Source: Welwitschia mirabilis | Taxonomy: Eukaryota > Gnetophyta > Gnetopsida > Welwitschiales | Direction of reading: 5' to 3' | DNA: 55,528 nucleotides | NCBI GenBank assembly: GCA_051453625.1 | Contig: JBOZIK010000001.1 | Coordinates: forward strand, 293,020,375 to 293,075,902 | Shown here: one piece after another, positions 36,111 to 47,780 of the stretch | Numbering within the stretch: position 1 is the stretch's first letter | Layout of the letters: the number at the start of each line of letters is the position of its first letter | The notes under the pieces: generated by a model | Seen by the model: only the letters and a program-made list of their open reading frames with translations | Databases searched by the model: none | What the model was told of the DNA's origin: nothing | Made by a program: the position numbers and the translations under genes

Positions 36111-36848
36111 ATGAGGATTTCCACGTTACTTGTTCTAGGAGATTTTTTTATACCATTTAGTGAACTCTTAATGAGATCCTATTGTTAATGAATTAGTGAT
36201 AGTTCATTGCATGACATTACATAAGATGTAATAGATAGAATCTTATGAGGTTTACCTTTGGATGCTAAAGGGTATATATAACTTACAAGGTTGAGGCAAG
36301 TAATATGGTTTCTAATGGACTCCCTTTATTATAGGTGAAGCTAGACTCCATGTGCCTAAAGAGTCGGTCTCCTTAGAGTACAAATGCTAAGACAAAGTCT
36401 ACCATCTTTGCTTTGATGTAAAAAAACATCCACATCACTCATATGAAGTGAGTGTTTAATCATTTTCTTAAATGATTAATCATTGTGAAGGAGGATCTCT
36501 GTGCATTTTATCATCACTATTGAGTCTTCAAAGAGAATCTTCATAACTCTCTAAAATAAATTGTAAATTTTTAGATCATTATCATGGTAAATTAGTTACC
36601 TTAGACTACTTAGTATCTAAGGGTAAAGAGGATGGGATTCTTTTCAACCTACTTGATTCTTTACTTGGGGATTCTTATTCCCTGAAAGATAGCCTCTAGT
36701 GATGCTTTACATCTTATTTGTCTTTTTGAATCTTAGGCTTAATAGCCTATTTATTATCTCATAGGATTTTTTCCTACAAGTTGCTTCATTTCTATTGTAC
36801 TAGTTGTTAGTATTTTAGTTTTTTTTTCATTTTCATATGGATCAATTT

Positions 36849-36862
36849 TATCTAATAACAAT
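36849..36862 (-). other. Gypsy-1 primer-binding site (decayed)
   Basis: The minus strand reads ATTGTTATTAGATA where TTGGTATCAGAGC is usual. It abuts the LTR start TGTGACAT at 36863. Confidence 0.5.
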
Positions 36863-37629
36863 TGTGACATTTCCAAATTCTTTTTGGTAAAATTTAGAAT
36901 AGTGAAGGAATAATTAGTTTATAATAGTACCATATAATAATAAAAATAACTAAAATAAGAATAAAGTCTTTATTAAATAAATAAACTATAACAAGTTCAT
37001 AGAGAAGACAATACTTATCTTTATTGTGATACTTTAACTAAAGAGTTGAAATGCTATTATGCTAAATGTAGGATCTTGGGTACCTAGTCTAGCTAGGTCA
37101 TACTACCTTTAAGATTCAGTATGTAGGACCACTAAGGTCAAGCCAATTTTTCAAGGATTTAGTACTCCTATGCAAATCTCAGACATGCCCTTAGCCTTCT
37201 AAAACCCCTTATTTAATCATAACGACATGATGTTATTTTTTAATAGACACTTATTCCACAAATGTTACACTTGTTAAATAATTATTATAATGCTTAAAAG
37301 ATAGCTAAATTAAGATAACAGATAACTATTTCAAGAATAAGATTGTATGATTATTACACATATGCCTCTCCATAGTTTTATTCCTTCTTTTATTGAAAAT
37401 TTATTAGTTGTCTATGTATACTAAATAATTTATTATCATAAAATAATTTTCTTCTAAAATATTTATTAATTATTTTCGATGTTGAATACAGCTTTGTATG
37501 ATTTTTAATTATAATTTTTTCTTATTTTCTAGTGTAATTTTAAATGTGATTATGTTAATCTTATTCATAAAATTTTATCATGTTTTCAACTTTACTGGAT
37601 GTACAAGATCATTAGTATTTCTTCCATGA
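36863..37629 (-). repeat. Gypsy-1 5' LTR
   Basis: Partner of 27072-27771. It begins TGTGACATTTCC and shares the ACTTATCTTTATTGTGATACTTTAAC and AATAATTATTATAATGCTTAAAAG landmarks. It contains an extra ~70 bases near 37095-37160 absent from the 3' copy. The right edge was placed by aligning TTTCAACTTTACTGG with the 3' LTR end. Confidence 0.7.
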
Positions 37630-38587
37630 AATAATGATAATAATTATGCATTTATAACTTCTACATCTAATCCTTGTAAACATATTAATTATTTATATCA
37701 GATTTATCAACACTAATAGCTTAGATGTTATAGACTTTATTCTTGTTGAGCTTCATTTGAAAGTTTGTAACACCCTATACATTTTAATTTGAGCTTGTTG
37801 TAAAGAAGCCATTTTTAGTTGATTTGATTAGAAATAAGATGGTAGAAAAAGTTGTCTTGGTTGCACTAGTAAAGTTTATATTAATATATATGTATAACAT
37901 TCTAGAGGAGTTTGTCAAGGTATTATACTAGATTTGAAGGTTCATCCTAAAAGAGATGCTATTAGAACATTTAAGCTTGTTGTATTAGGTAGTTGACTAA
38001 TACTTCATGAGATGTGAAGTTGAACAATTTGATGCTAAAGCCAAGTTTAGGCCAACATTCAAACTTAACAAAAATAAAAATTCTACATTCTAAGTTAAAA
38101 AGGTAAAGTAGAAAGCTGATTGATTTCAAAGTTAGGTACAAGATTTGCATTTTCTATGGTATTTTGTAATTTAAGCTTTTGGTTGTGTAATGATTATTTC
38201 TAAAGAAATGTAGGTATTCCTATTATCTTTTAGGAAATTATTTAATAGTAATTACATACTAACAGAAATGCTATCTCATAGACCTTTAAAGTTTTTATTT
38301 CTTATTGTTACTGAAATGTGGTTCTTTTCAAAAGAACTTACTGTAGAAAATGGCATCTTTACAAACTAATTATAGCTATGTCTTAATATATTAGAACATT
38401 AAAAATATCTAGTAAATAAATAAGATAAAATCTAAAAAAAACATATTTAATTTTTAATAAAAATAGTCTTTTCATGAAAATATCAAAGAGTATTAAGATG
38501 TAATTTTCTGGTATCAAGGAAATAATGGCATCCACATGTTGTTATAAGGTGATAGTAAAAAATAGTTTTGATTACATGATGAAAAGG
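37630..38587. other. Spacer, no gene seen
   Basis: About 950 bases of AT-rich sequence between Gypsy-1 and X2. A TGTAACACCCT at about 37767 resembles the start of some gypsy LTRs, but no partner was found in the window. Confidence 0.4.
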
Positions 38588-39960
38588 TATTAGAAAAAAA
38601 TTAAAGTATCCAAAAATAAAAAATAGTAAATAGTAAATTAGAAATGAACAAGAAATGAAAACAATAATAATAAATAGAAAAATTTACTTGGTTGGATATT
38701 TGAAAATCTCTTTACCACCACAACATTAAAAAACATAAGCCATTTTTTAATAGTAAAGCATAACTATCTCACATATATTTTCTTCAAAACATACTTCTTC
38801 TTTATAAATTTAAATTAAGTTCCTAATCCTAGTATTACATTGAGATATTTTATTTACTATGAGTAAGCTCTTTTATTTATTAGGCAATGTTTATGATAAC
38901 AAAATAATTACAATAAACTAAATTTTTAGTATTACGATGAGGTATATAATAATATTTAATATCTCCCAATCATTTTATATACTTTTAAACCTTTAATTCA
39001 AGGTTTATCAAATATGATACAAAAAAAGCAATTTAAAAATCAAGTATGTGTATGTGTAGTTATCAATCTTAAGCTAGATTTTCATTTTTAGATATATATA
39101 TATATAAAATATTTAATCTCCTTTCATTCTTAAATATTTATCTTACAACATTTTTCAAAATAAAATTTCAAAACATTATAAGAAAATACAAATTATTATT
39201 AACAACTGATATTTATGCAAAAAAATAAAGAAGGTATACTTACATGCATTTGATTTCTAGCCTCAGTCTTTTTAAGGCATTAATGCTAGTATTATTTGTA
39301 TTTGAAAATAATCTTACATAGAAATTTCATTTTCTTATCCTTTTTTTACTTTATTTATTTATTTTTAACAACTAGATTTGCTTTTGTACGTTTTTCTTTA
39401 TTTCCCTTCTTTTCTTTGTTCCCTAGGGAAAAATTCTTTTCTATTAAGAGATTGTCATATTCTTTTACTCTAATATAATTTCTTAATCAATTTGATGCTT
39501 AATAATTATTCAAATATTCAAAGATATCTCTTTCTTTAGTGTTATTATTAAAATGCTTCTAGATAAATCTAGGTAGTTTTGAAAGCAGTTTTAATGCATT
39601 TTATATCTTATTACCTTTATATGATATATACTACTTCTTATATTAAACTCTATTCTATAACATTTATAAAATTCAAGGCGAATATAAATATCTTTCATGA
39701 AGATCATTTTCTTAAAGGAATAAGAAATTATTTCAAAGAAGAATATTTGTGCTCCAAGCAGTATGATTATAAGAAAACTAAAAGAGATGTAAAAGATGCT
39801 TTTTTTTAAAGCCAAGATTGAAATCCATGCTTTTTTGGAATTCTAATTTTCCAAAATGTTTAATCCTTATGTTTGCATAGGATTTTTCCAAAGAAATACA
39901 TCATCAAAAAAAACTGACAATTGGATCATGAGTATTCACATAAAAGAAGACTTTAATAAA
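38588..39960 (-). mobile_element. X2, left part
   Basis: 38588-39250 aligns with the X1 5' LTR from its first base (TATTAGAAAAAAATT against TGTTAGAAAAATTAT) and with the window start (CTCACATATATTTTCTTC). 39600-39950 aligns with the first part of the R block (2750-3000) with CpG sites turned to TG or CA. The interval between them is about 1.4 kb shorter than in X1, so X2 has an internal deletion. The copy is interrupted at about 39960 by Gypsy-2 and resumes near 54690. A short (TA)n run lies at 39091-39106. Confidence 0.55.
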
Positions 39961-40266
39961 TGATAGAAGTAAGATTCATTTGATTTACTATTATTACATG
40001 TTTAAAATGAGATTTGTAAATATCTTCTTTATTTTATTTTCACAACCCTAACTACCTACATTATACTAATTACTTTAAAATTTATAGGGTTCTTATAAAG
40101 GAAATATTTGGTTTGTTAAAAGACTATCTTGATTTTTGAGTAATGTTTGATGACTTTCATAAATCTAGAATGTGTTTTAATCTATGATCAACTAGGTTCA
40201 AGGTTAAAGTGAGATATTTAAGTTATAGTAGAATAGATTTGTGATAAGGTATTTAACTTATAATAC
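39961..40266 (-). repeat. Gypsy-2 3' LTR (probable)
   Basis: Aligns with 54396-54613 through TTTTCACAACYCTMRYT, GGGTTCTTATAAAGGAAATAT and ATATTTAASTTATA landmarks. It begins TGATAG and ends near AATACA. The polypurine-like CTCTCCTC on the plus strand at about 40310 is ~45 bases away, so the right edge may be too far left. Confidence 0.45.
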
Positions 40267-40329
40267 AATTTTTTTGGTATTCATATGAAACTACTCTCAT
40301 TTTATTCAACCTCTCCTCAAGTTGATGAG

Positions 40330-41300
40330 TTTTAGATAAACATTAAATGTTGATATTCTAGAACTTCTTTACAAAGGTGTAGAATTAGGTGCTTATACTT
40401 GCCTTTTTAGTCTTCTATAGTGGATACTAATGAATTCATGAATTCTTTTGATTACTCATAATCACTTGCTATCATTAACATACATTTTCATAGACTTGTA
40501 ATATTACAAATTTGTGATATTTCTCTAAAATCTTCTTTTCAATCTTAAATGATCCAATCCTTTTAGGTTGTATTTTGATGAATTGCTAGTGTTTTTGATC
40601 CCTATGTAGCTATATTAAAATTCACCCTTATTCTTAAACTAGTTCTTACTTTTACTTAGTATTAATCCTTGTAGTCTACATTAGGATCTAAACTTATTTG
40701 GCACATCTATTATTGGAATGTAATTAGATCATGTAAAAATAATCCACATTATTTCTAAAGGCCTCTAGGACTATTAGATATCTCCTATGTACAATATAAA
40801 ATGGTGTTTTATGTGTACTTTAATTTACAAAACTATTTTATGTAAATTCATATTGTGTTAACTTCTCGCCTTACTTGTTGAATTCTTCTTCACACAGATA
40901 TCTCATAAATTTCACAAAATATGATTTACCACTTTAATTTTTTCATCTATTTAAGGACAATATGAAAAACTAAATAAACTTAGTTCTACAAATTTTTCCA
41001 AAATGCATTAATGAATTTTGGATTCTTATTACTGATAATACTCTTAGGGATTCCATGTAACTTCGTAGTGCATCAAAAAAATAACTGTACCACATTTGTA
41101 TATTTATGGCTTTTTTACATTAGATGACATATGACATCTTTGAAAATATATTTGCAACCATGAGACTAAAATCATCTCCTTTACTTAATCATGACATGTC
41201 ACTAACAAAATCCATGCTAATATTCTTCCATGGCTTCATTGCCACTAATTATGGCTAGTATAGACCTACATTTATTCATGTTTCTTAGCATCTTAAAAAA
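40330..41300 (-). pseudogene. Gypsy-2 integrase (relic)
   Basis: Minus-strand landmarks in order are SMDFVSDMS then FSKMSYVI near 41240-41140 (the SMDF...VVDRFSKM...I region, with the first catalytic Asp lost), FFDALRSYMESLRVLSVIRIQN near 41080 (LHGIPRSIVSDRD, second Asp lost), and KVVNHIL near 40940. Then come FVN.STHKTPFYIVH near 40820 (the N.S....PF.I.YG motif) and a C-terminal TSSTGG.VE-like end near 40310. Every domain is broken by stops. Integrase would insert the cDNA; this copy cannot. Confidence 0.7.
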
Positions 41301-41599
41301 TATAATAGAATTCTATAAATTTTCATATTGCACTTTTCATTTCAAGTTAGTAAGATTATATACAAATGCATTTCATTCTTTAGTTTTAACCTATGTATCT
41401 TGGTAATCTTCCACTATGGCCTTCCTAGATTAACTTAAAATGAATACATCCTTTGGGAATATACAATTGCAAGTTATTGTACAATTTTCCCTTTTTTAAC
41501 ATGTATTTCTATACACTGAATAGGTCTTGCATTATCCACTTCCATATTTCTTTGAAGTCTAAATCTTATTTGTATTGCATCTTTTCAACCTCTAAATCT

Positions 41600-42432
41600 T
41601 ACTGAGTATGTCTACAGCCTTAGTTTATGGACCCTTACTATGCTTTATTATAAGTTTTCTATCCATTGTTCATTCTACCCATTGTGCATGCTTCATATTA
41701 AGTCTTAGTTACTTATAAATAAATTGTAAGGCCTGATGTTATATCTAGAAGATAAATTCCTTGGGTAACATATAATAATCTCATATCTTTAATTCTTGCA
41801 AAATAGCATAAAAATACTTTTCATATGTAAATTACTTTTGATAACTTTCATTTATGTTTTACTTAAAAATACAACCAGCTCCTTCTTGGCTTAAAATTCC
41901 TCCAATGGCTACATACTATCAACACATTCTCCTATAGAAATTTTAGAGAAATATGGTAATGCTAACATATGTGTATTAGTCAAGTGTTTCTTTAATTCTT
42001 GGAAACTCTTCTCTATTATTATGATTTAAAGAAATGTTTTATTTTTTCTCTTAATTTTTTCTAATGCATCTATAGCTATAGTGCTAAAATCTTTTATGAA
42101 CTCTTAGTAGAAACTAATTAACCATAAAATGAATACACCCTTATGGAATTCTTAGGTCTCACCTTTTCATGATGTTATGAACCTTATCATTATTACCTCG
42201 TATTTCATCTTTAGAGATAATGAATCCCAAGTATACCAATTCATATTTCATAATACTATATTTTTTAAAGTTTATCAGTAATTTATCTTTTTTTAATTTT
42301 GATAATATGAGGCATAGATGCTACAACTAATCTTATTAGCTATGACTAAGCATTCAACTATCATTTATAAATACACTAACAAATGTTTCTACTTATGGAT
42401 TTAATACCTCATTCATTAACCTCATGAACATA
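41600..42432 (-). pseudogene. Gypsy-2 RT C-terminal half and RNase H (relic)
   Basis: It starts at the Copia-2 junction with TPSMFMRLMNEVLN (usual NAPSTFMRLMN). VFINDS follows near 42365, the YLDD catalytic box with the first Asp as Asn. Then come MKYELVYLGFIISKDEIRG near 42250 and an RNase H segment with IGGILSQEGAG near 41890 (usual DASD.AIGAVL.Q.G, catalytic Asp lost). Reading continues in frame-shifted pieces to about 41600. Confidence 0.75.
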
Positions 42433-42437
42433 CTAGG
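42433..42437. repeat. Copia-2 target-site duplication, left (CTAGG)
   Basis: CTAGG lies immediately left of TGTTAGAATTATA and matches CTAGG at 50172-50176. Read on the minus strand, CCTAG is part of the Gypsy-2 RT codons for Pro-Ser on both sides. Confidence 0.8.
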
Positions 42438-42455
42438 TGTTAGAATTATACAACA
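42438..42455 (-). repeat. Copia-2 3' LTR reduced to 18 bases
   Basis: On the minus strand TGTTG, the LTR start, is joined directly to TATAATTCTAACA, the LTR end. Nearly all of the ~1-kb LTR is missing. A purine run (AAAGAAGAAGAA) precedes it as the polypurine tract. Confidence 0.6.
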
Positions 42456-42754
42456 TTCTTCTTCTTTATCATCATTGTAAACACAAAACATGAAAGAGAT
42501 AAGACAAGAGAGAAAACAAAAAAAGGGAGAAGAGTAGTTAAAAAGATAAAGAAAAAGGCAAGATAATCAGAAGATTCATTATGGTGAGATGGAGAGGCAC
42601 GATCTCTAGGAGCTACTTCTTCTTCTAATTTAGATGATATGTTAAGTCTAAAAGATGATAGCTCAAACACCATCTAATCTACCTTTCTATTTAGTTTATT
42701 CATAGAGGCTTGTAAACTTTAAATAGCTCAGTAGATAAACTGATTTAAAATAGG
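42456..42754 (-). other. Copia-2 3' untranslated stretch
   Basis: A 75-residue open frame (42446-42673) starts with an acidic/Ser-rich part and runs into a hydrophobic segment (FFFIFLTTLLPFFVFSLVL) followed by Lys. The hydrophobic part comes from a T-rich run, typical of the 3' UTR of such copia elements, so a true membrane segment is not supported. Confidence 0.4.
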
Positions 42755-43600
42755 CTTAGAGATAGATGCTTCTTCTAAATACTATTTCTTCTTTGGAGGA
42801 GGAGATTAACAAATAATGTCTAGAAAAATTGTTCATTTTCTTAAGAGAAAATGAACTAAGTGGTTTTGGTACCTTTACCAGCTCTTCATCCTTTTGAATT
42901 ACAAACTTATGATTTTCTAATATTACTATAACAAGACCACTAAAAGGAAGACTAAAATAACTAGTCATAAAATAACAAAATAATTGACTAATATAGTACA
43001 TAATAAATTTGCAAGGGTTTCTTTTAACACCTATGCCCAAGCAGAACATTAAGTAGAAACATAGTGGAGACACCTCATCATTCTATCCAATCTTTGAAAC
43101 TAGGTTATGTATAAAATTCTAGAAAACTTCTCTATAAAATGGCCTCAATTGACTAGTTAAGATATTCACATGCTAATGAACTTACTTTCCATATAATTAT
43201 TTAGTTAACAATTTCTTGAAAGAAACCCTAATTGGAAAAAATAGTAATTAAAGAAATGGTTTCCAAGTTGACTTTTACTATTCTCCCATATACTTTTAAA
43301 ATCAACTTTCAATTGGTTTTATCAAATAAACCATCACAATAAAATAAACATGCCATTTTGAATGACGTACTTGTATCTAGATTAAGTGCATACAACCAAT
43401 CTTGTTCTGCAAACTTTGGTTTCAATCTAAATTTATGTCTGAATGATTAGAAATCTATGCTTCTTTTTGGAGTTAAAGGCCTCTTAGAAAAGCATTCATG
43501 TTAATTCTTTTAATGCTTGAAAGAGAGAAATCAATCTACTTTTGAAGTAGGTTCCTTTCCCTTCCTTAAAGTAGAGAATTTTGATTTTGTCATGTTAAAA
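42755..43600 (-). pseudogene. Copia-2 third ORF: putative plant transposon protein (relic)
   Basis: The minus strand has a basic start (KSKFSTLRKGKEPTSKVD near 43580-43535), then RPLTPKRSIDFQSF-like residues near 43460, WLYALNLDTS near 43395 and KLILKVYGRIVKVNLET near 43290. The 105-residue frame at 42756-43073 (FVIQKDEELVKVPKPLSSFS) ends it. The basic head, R.(I/V)DF...., W, and K.V.G..V.... order is that of the plant transposon protein domain (PF20167-like), as in Copia-1. Stops are mostly TAG or TAA for Gln or Trp codons. Its role is unknown. It lies between RNase H and the 3' LTR. Confidence 0.5.
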
Positions 43601-44045
43601 ATTCTTGAGATAGGAGTTAGGCTCAAGATACAAGAGATGGAAGTAAGAGGGAAGGAAAGATCTAATAAGAAATAAATGAAATAAAAGATATTAGAAACAT
43701 ATAAAATTATAGGTGGACATGAATCATTTAGGTTTTTATGCCAAGACATTTGGGTTTTAAAGTAAAAAACTCACTGCCTCAAAAATTTCTATTGAACATC
43801 TAGATGACAAGGGCAGGACATCTGAGTACTACTTAGTTTTGATTGATGATTTTATAGTTAGATATCTAGGGTGGATAGGTAGGACAACTTTATTTAAAAT
43901 AAACAATTTTAAAGAAGGACATTTGATTTCAAAACTAGGATGTCCAAATAAAACTAGAGGAAGGATAACGAAGAAAAGTACAATTTGCTAAAGAAAACTT
44001 TTTAAATGATGATAAATGTAGCAGTAGAAAAATTTGAAACAATTT
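43600..44045 (-). other. Spacer between Copia-2 pol and third ORF
   Basis: About 450 bases without a readable domain. GGACATCT / GATATCTAGG / GATGTCC motifs recur at 43815-43950 in the same style as AGACATC motifs in the Copia-2 LTR. The frame at 43531-43749 overlaps the third-ORF start on another frame. Confidence 0.45.
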
Positions 44046-47040
44046 ATATTGAATGCAAATGGTTTCCTAGGCCAAGTTACTGATGAAAAAACACAAATTT
44101 ATCTTCACTTAAGCTCTTAGTCATAATATCTACAATTTGATAATCATTTAAATTGTATTCAAGGGTGACATTATCATTTTCAATGTGTCCCCGATGCCTG
44201 ATGTCTATGTGTTTACTTCTTAAATGCTATACTAAGCTATTGGTTATGGTGACGACACTAGTGTTGTCATAATAAATTTTAATTTTTTTAGGATTTATCT
44301 AATAATTAGTTATCATTTTCTTCATCTAAAACAACTAAGTATAATACACTCTTATGGCTATGTATTTGGCTTTAGCTATGGATAAGGAGGTTATCATTTA
44401 CTTTCTACTAAACCAAGAGACTAGATAGTTACCCATATAAAAGTAGATATCATTTGTACTTTTTTAGGTATTAATACAACCTACCCAATTTGCATTACTA
44501 TACCTAGTTAAATCTAAGGTAGTGTTGTAATCATACTAAAGACCATAGTTTCAAGTGAACTTTAGGTCTCTTAGGATCCTTTTTAAATGGGTAAGGTGAG
44601 ATTCTCTAGGATCATCTTGATACCTAGCACAAACTCCAGCACTATAGGCTATATCAGGGTGACTAGCTATGATATACAGTAAACTTCTTATAAGTCCTCA
44701 ATACAACTTTTGATCCAGTTTCTTTTCAAGCCTATCTTTACTAACTTTGATACTAGTGAACATAGGTGTTAAGGTTTCTTTACAATTTTGTTATGTTATA
44801 CTTTGCAAGAATGTTATGAACATATTTTGATTAATAAATAAAAATTATGTTCTCCTTTTACTTTATTTGCAAAACCAAGAAAAATTTACTTCTCCTATGA
44901 GGCTTATTTTAAATTCAGTTTTTATTAAATTAGCAAAGTCCAAAGTAAGATATTTATTAATTGAATAAAAAATAATGTTATCTACATAGATTTGAGCTAT
45001 AAGGATTTCTTTACTATTTCTTTTAATAAATAAAGTAGGATTAACATTCCCTTTTAAAAAACTATTTTCTATGAGGAAAGAATTTAACCTATTAAACCAA
45101 GCTCTATAGATTTGTTTTAAATCATAAACCACTTTATTTAGTTTGAAAACACAATTTGAAAATTTTAAGTTAATTAAACATGAAGGTTAAGCTATATAAA
45201 CCTTTTTATTTATAAATCCATTCAAAAAAGAATAGACTAATAGCATACAAATAATCTCAAATCTAGCAACAAGATCAAAAGTCTTATTATAATCACTTCC
45301 TTCTTATTGATAGTATTCCTGAGCTACTAATGTATTTTGTTTTGAATAATGTTGTGGCTCTAATATCTCTTATTATTAAACATCCATTTTATGCTAATAA
45401 CATACTTTCTATGTGGTTGAGGAATAAGGTTCCACACTTTTTTTTCTGTTGGACTAATTGAGCTTCTTTTGCATGGTTAACATCCATGACTCATCATTTT
45501 CTGATTTTTAAAAAGACTTTGGCTCAATGTTAGATTAAAAAAAAAGAGAGAGAGAGAGAGAACTTTGGTTAATGTACTTACTGCTTCTAGTAGTTGTTCC
45601 CTTAGATGGATCACTTAATATGGCATCTTCCAGGTAATTCCTTCTAGTTCTTATTAGAAGAGATAAGCATCTTTGAATATTTAATGAGTAAGTAATCTAA
45701 GAGGGTGAGGAAGTTCTACTACTAACTCGAGAGGTTAAAGGATTTCTTAAGCTATTATCACTTTTTTCTATTTTTACATTACTTAGGTTAGAATAATTTG
45801 ATATGGACATATTTATCAACCTTACAAGAGGACTTATTAAAAACTATATATTCCTTACTTAAAATAGAATATCCAAGAAAGATACCATTATCTGCTTTAA
45901 GTTAAAATTTTTCTATGTGTAATTTGTTTTTAAGAATAGAACATTTACTACCAAAAACTTTAAAGTGACTTACATTTAGCTTATTACCATGTCAAAGTTC
46001 GTAGGCTATCTTAATTATACCTATTATTAATAAGATTTTGTTACTTACATAGCATGCAATGTTAATAAATTCAGCCCAAAAATAATGAGGTAGTCAAATT
46101 TGTTAATTATGATTCAAGTCATATCAAGAAGTACTTTTTCCTTTCATTCAGCTACTCCATTTTATTAGGGATTCCTTGGTGATAAAAACTAATGTCATAT
46201 TCCATTTACATTACAAACATTTTTAAATATTTCATTTTTAAATCCATAACTATGATTTGATCTAATTTGCTTAATGTTGTACCCTTTCACATTTTGAATT
46301 TTCTTGCATACTTTGACAAAAGATCAAATATCTCATCCTTGCTAGACAGGAATAAGACCTAAAAAAATAGAAATCATTTATCATTACTAGAAAATATTTC
46401 TTACCTTCTAAAATTCTTAATTAAGTTTATCCAACCAAGTTCATATGAATAAGATTAAGAGGTTGATTTGTGAAAAATACCTGATTCAGATTTGAAACTT
46501 GACTTGACTATTTACCTTTCATGCATAATTTACACAATCTTACCTATTATATATTAAGTCTAGGAATTCCAGTTATAATTTCTTTGTTTGATATTATCTT
46601 CAAGTTCTTGAGGTTTATATGACCAAGAATTTTATGCTAGATATCAACTTCATTTTTTTGTATAATAAAACAACCTTCCCTACTCCTATCTTGACTACCA
46701 ATTACATACATAAATTTTGATCTATTTCTAGTTAAAACCACATTGTTAGTAGAAGTATTTTTAACCACATATTTATCTTTATAGAAGGACAATTTTTTTC
46801 TTATCAAAAATCTAAGAGACACTCAAAAGATTATGCTTTAAATCATTTACTAAATAATCATCATGAATTTCAGGTTAAAAATAAGTAACAACAATGGATC
46901 CCTTACCAACAATGTAACCTTTACTATTATCTACAAGGTTACCTCTCTGTTGTCACAATCTTGGAAGGTATATAATAGGATTTTATCATTAATTATATGA
47001 TGTAAGCATCCACTATCAAGATATAATTATGTAGTTTCTT
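44045..47040 (-). pseudogene. Copia-2 pol: protease, integrase, RT, RNase H (relic)
   Basis: Minus-strand landmarks: protease YLDSGCLHHI at about 47025-46995, catalytic Asp kept; GAG-pre-integrase HKILGHINLKNLK near 46640-46590 and CKLCMKGKQS near 46530; integrase MINDFYFF near 46400, the VVDDFSR region with the first Asp as Asn; RT LKQIYRAWFNRLNSFL near 45120 and AQIYVDNIIF near 45000, where the second Asp of YVDD is Asn; RNase H ADWVGCINT near 44500, GNYLVSWFSRK near 44430, and SKHIDIRHRG through DIMTKSLSEDKFVFF near 44210-44070. The domain order is that of Ty1/copia. Stops lie throughout. The 89-residue frame at 44863-45132 and the 61-residue one at 46637-46822 are surviving pieces. Confidence 0.85.
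45546..45561 (+). repeat. (GA)8 microsatellite
   Basis: Short GA run inside Copia-2 pol. Confidence 0.9.
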
Positions 47041-47780
47041 ATATCTTAAAGGCCACATGAGAAAAAGGAGACTTGATGGTCTCCTTTCTAATCCAATTTT
47101 AACTACTCTTTTTGATAATGGGTCTTCTTTCTAAAGGTCTGGATATACTTTGAAACTTGAAATTTTAATTATAACCAAAGTACTGAGATTTCTTATATGG
47201 ATAAAAATACTAGATATAACCATATTATTAATAGAAATAACATTATAGACTAGATGTACCAAAGAATGATATTTAACACTTGGATAAAAAAAACGTTTGA
47301 GTAGGTAACATACTAGATGTTGATCCACTACTAGATTTAACATTTTATCTCCTTTTTAATCCTAGAAAATAGTCTAGATTCACGTTCCCATTAGTAAGAT
47401 GTTTAAGTATTCCTTGTGCTTGAGCTAGATCCCTCTAAAGAAATTCTATCTTTAGGAAGCCTCTTTTAATTTTACTTCTAGATCACTCAACTACTTCTTA
47501 TGATACAAATTTTTCTTTCCAAGTTTTAAACTAACATGATATAACTTTTCATAAGCATTAGATAAATCATAATTATTATTATTATTACTCTCATAATTAT
47601 GTACATCTGATAAATTAATAGATGAATATAAATCAATAGAATTACTTACATCTTTAGCTAAAAAAATAAGACCAAAGTCAATGCAGCATTATTCATAACT
47701 AGAAGGATAACTACCATCATCCTTATCCCATTTAGCTTTCAGAGCCTTCTTTCCTTTTCATTTGGAAGACTTGTCCTTCC
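47040..47780 (-). pseudogene. Copia-2 gag-pol linker (relic)
   Basis: AT-rich sequence in order between the zinc knuckle and protease. No domain is readable. An ATT/AAT microsatellite-like run lies near 47570-47590. The 70-residue frame at 47131-47343 is unassigned. Confidence 0.4.

Larger units (their letters stand above)
33640..36845. other. Rest of the Gypsy-1 leader, unassigned
   Basis: About 3.2 kb between the minisatellite and the primer site, interrupted by N at 34345-34792. No gag or pol motif is visible on either strand. One plus-strand stretch (35590-36110) looks coding-like and is listed separately. Confidence 0.5.
27072..37629 (-). mobile_element. Gypsy-1: Ty3/gypsy chromovirus-like element with a 5-kb leader
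   Basis: Direct repeats at 27072-27771 and 36863-37629 bound gag, protease, RT, RNase H and integrase, read on the minus strand in that order. Integrase after RNase H defines Ty3/gypsy. The protease-like YGATDNFISS and LGKYDVKASLKKGT segments and the RNase H VTDAYEEGIGVVLMQE resemble the Del/Tekay type of plant chromoviruses. Between gag (ending near 31830) and the 5' LTR lie 5 kb of non-gag sequence, including a minisatellite and a 448-base N gap. No target duplication could be matched (TATAT left, AATAA right), as expected if the flanks have decayed. Confidence 0.8.

Noticed and set aside
37767-37800. TGTAACACCCT as a start of another gypsy LTR
   Set aside because: No second copy, primer site or polypurine tract in the window.
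42446-42673. Hydrophobic C-terminal segment as an envelope membrane anchor
   Set aside because: Produced by a T-rich 3' UTR run on the coding strand; any frame there gives Phe/Leu. No signal peptide or other envelope feature is visible.
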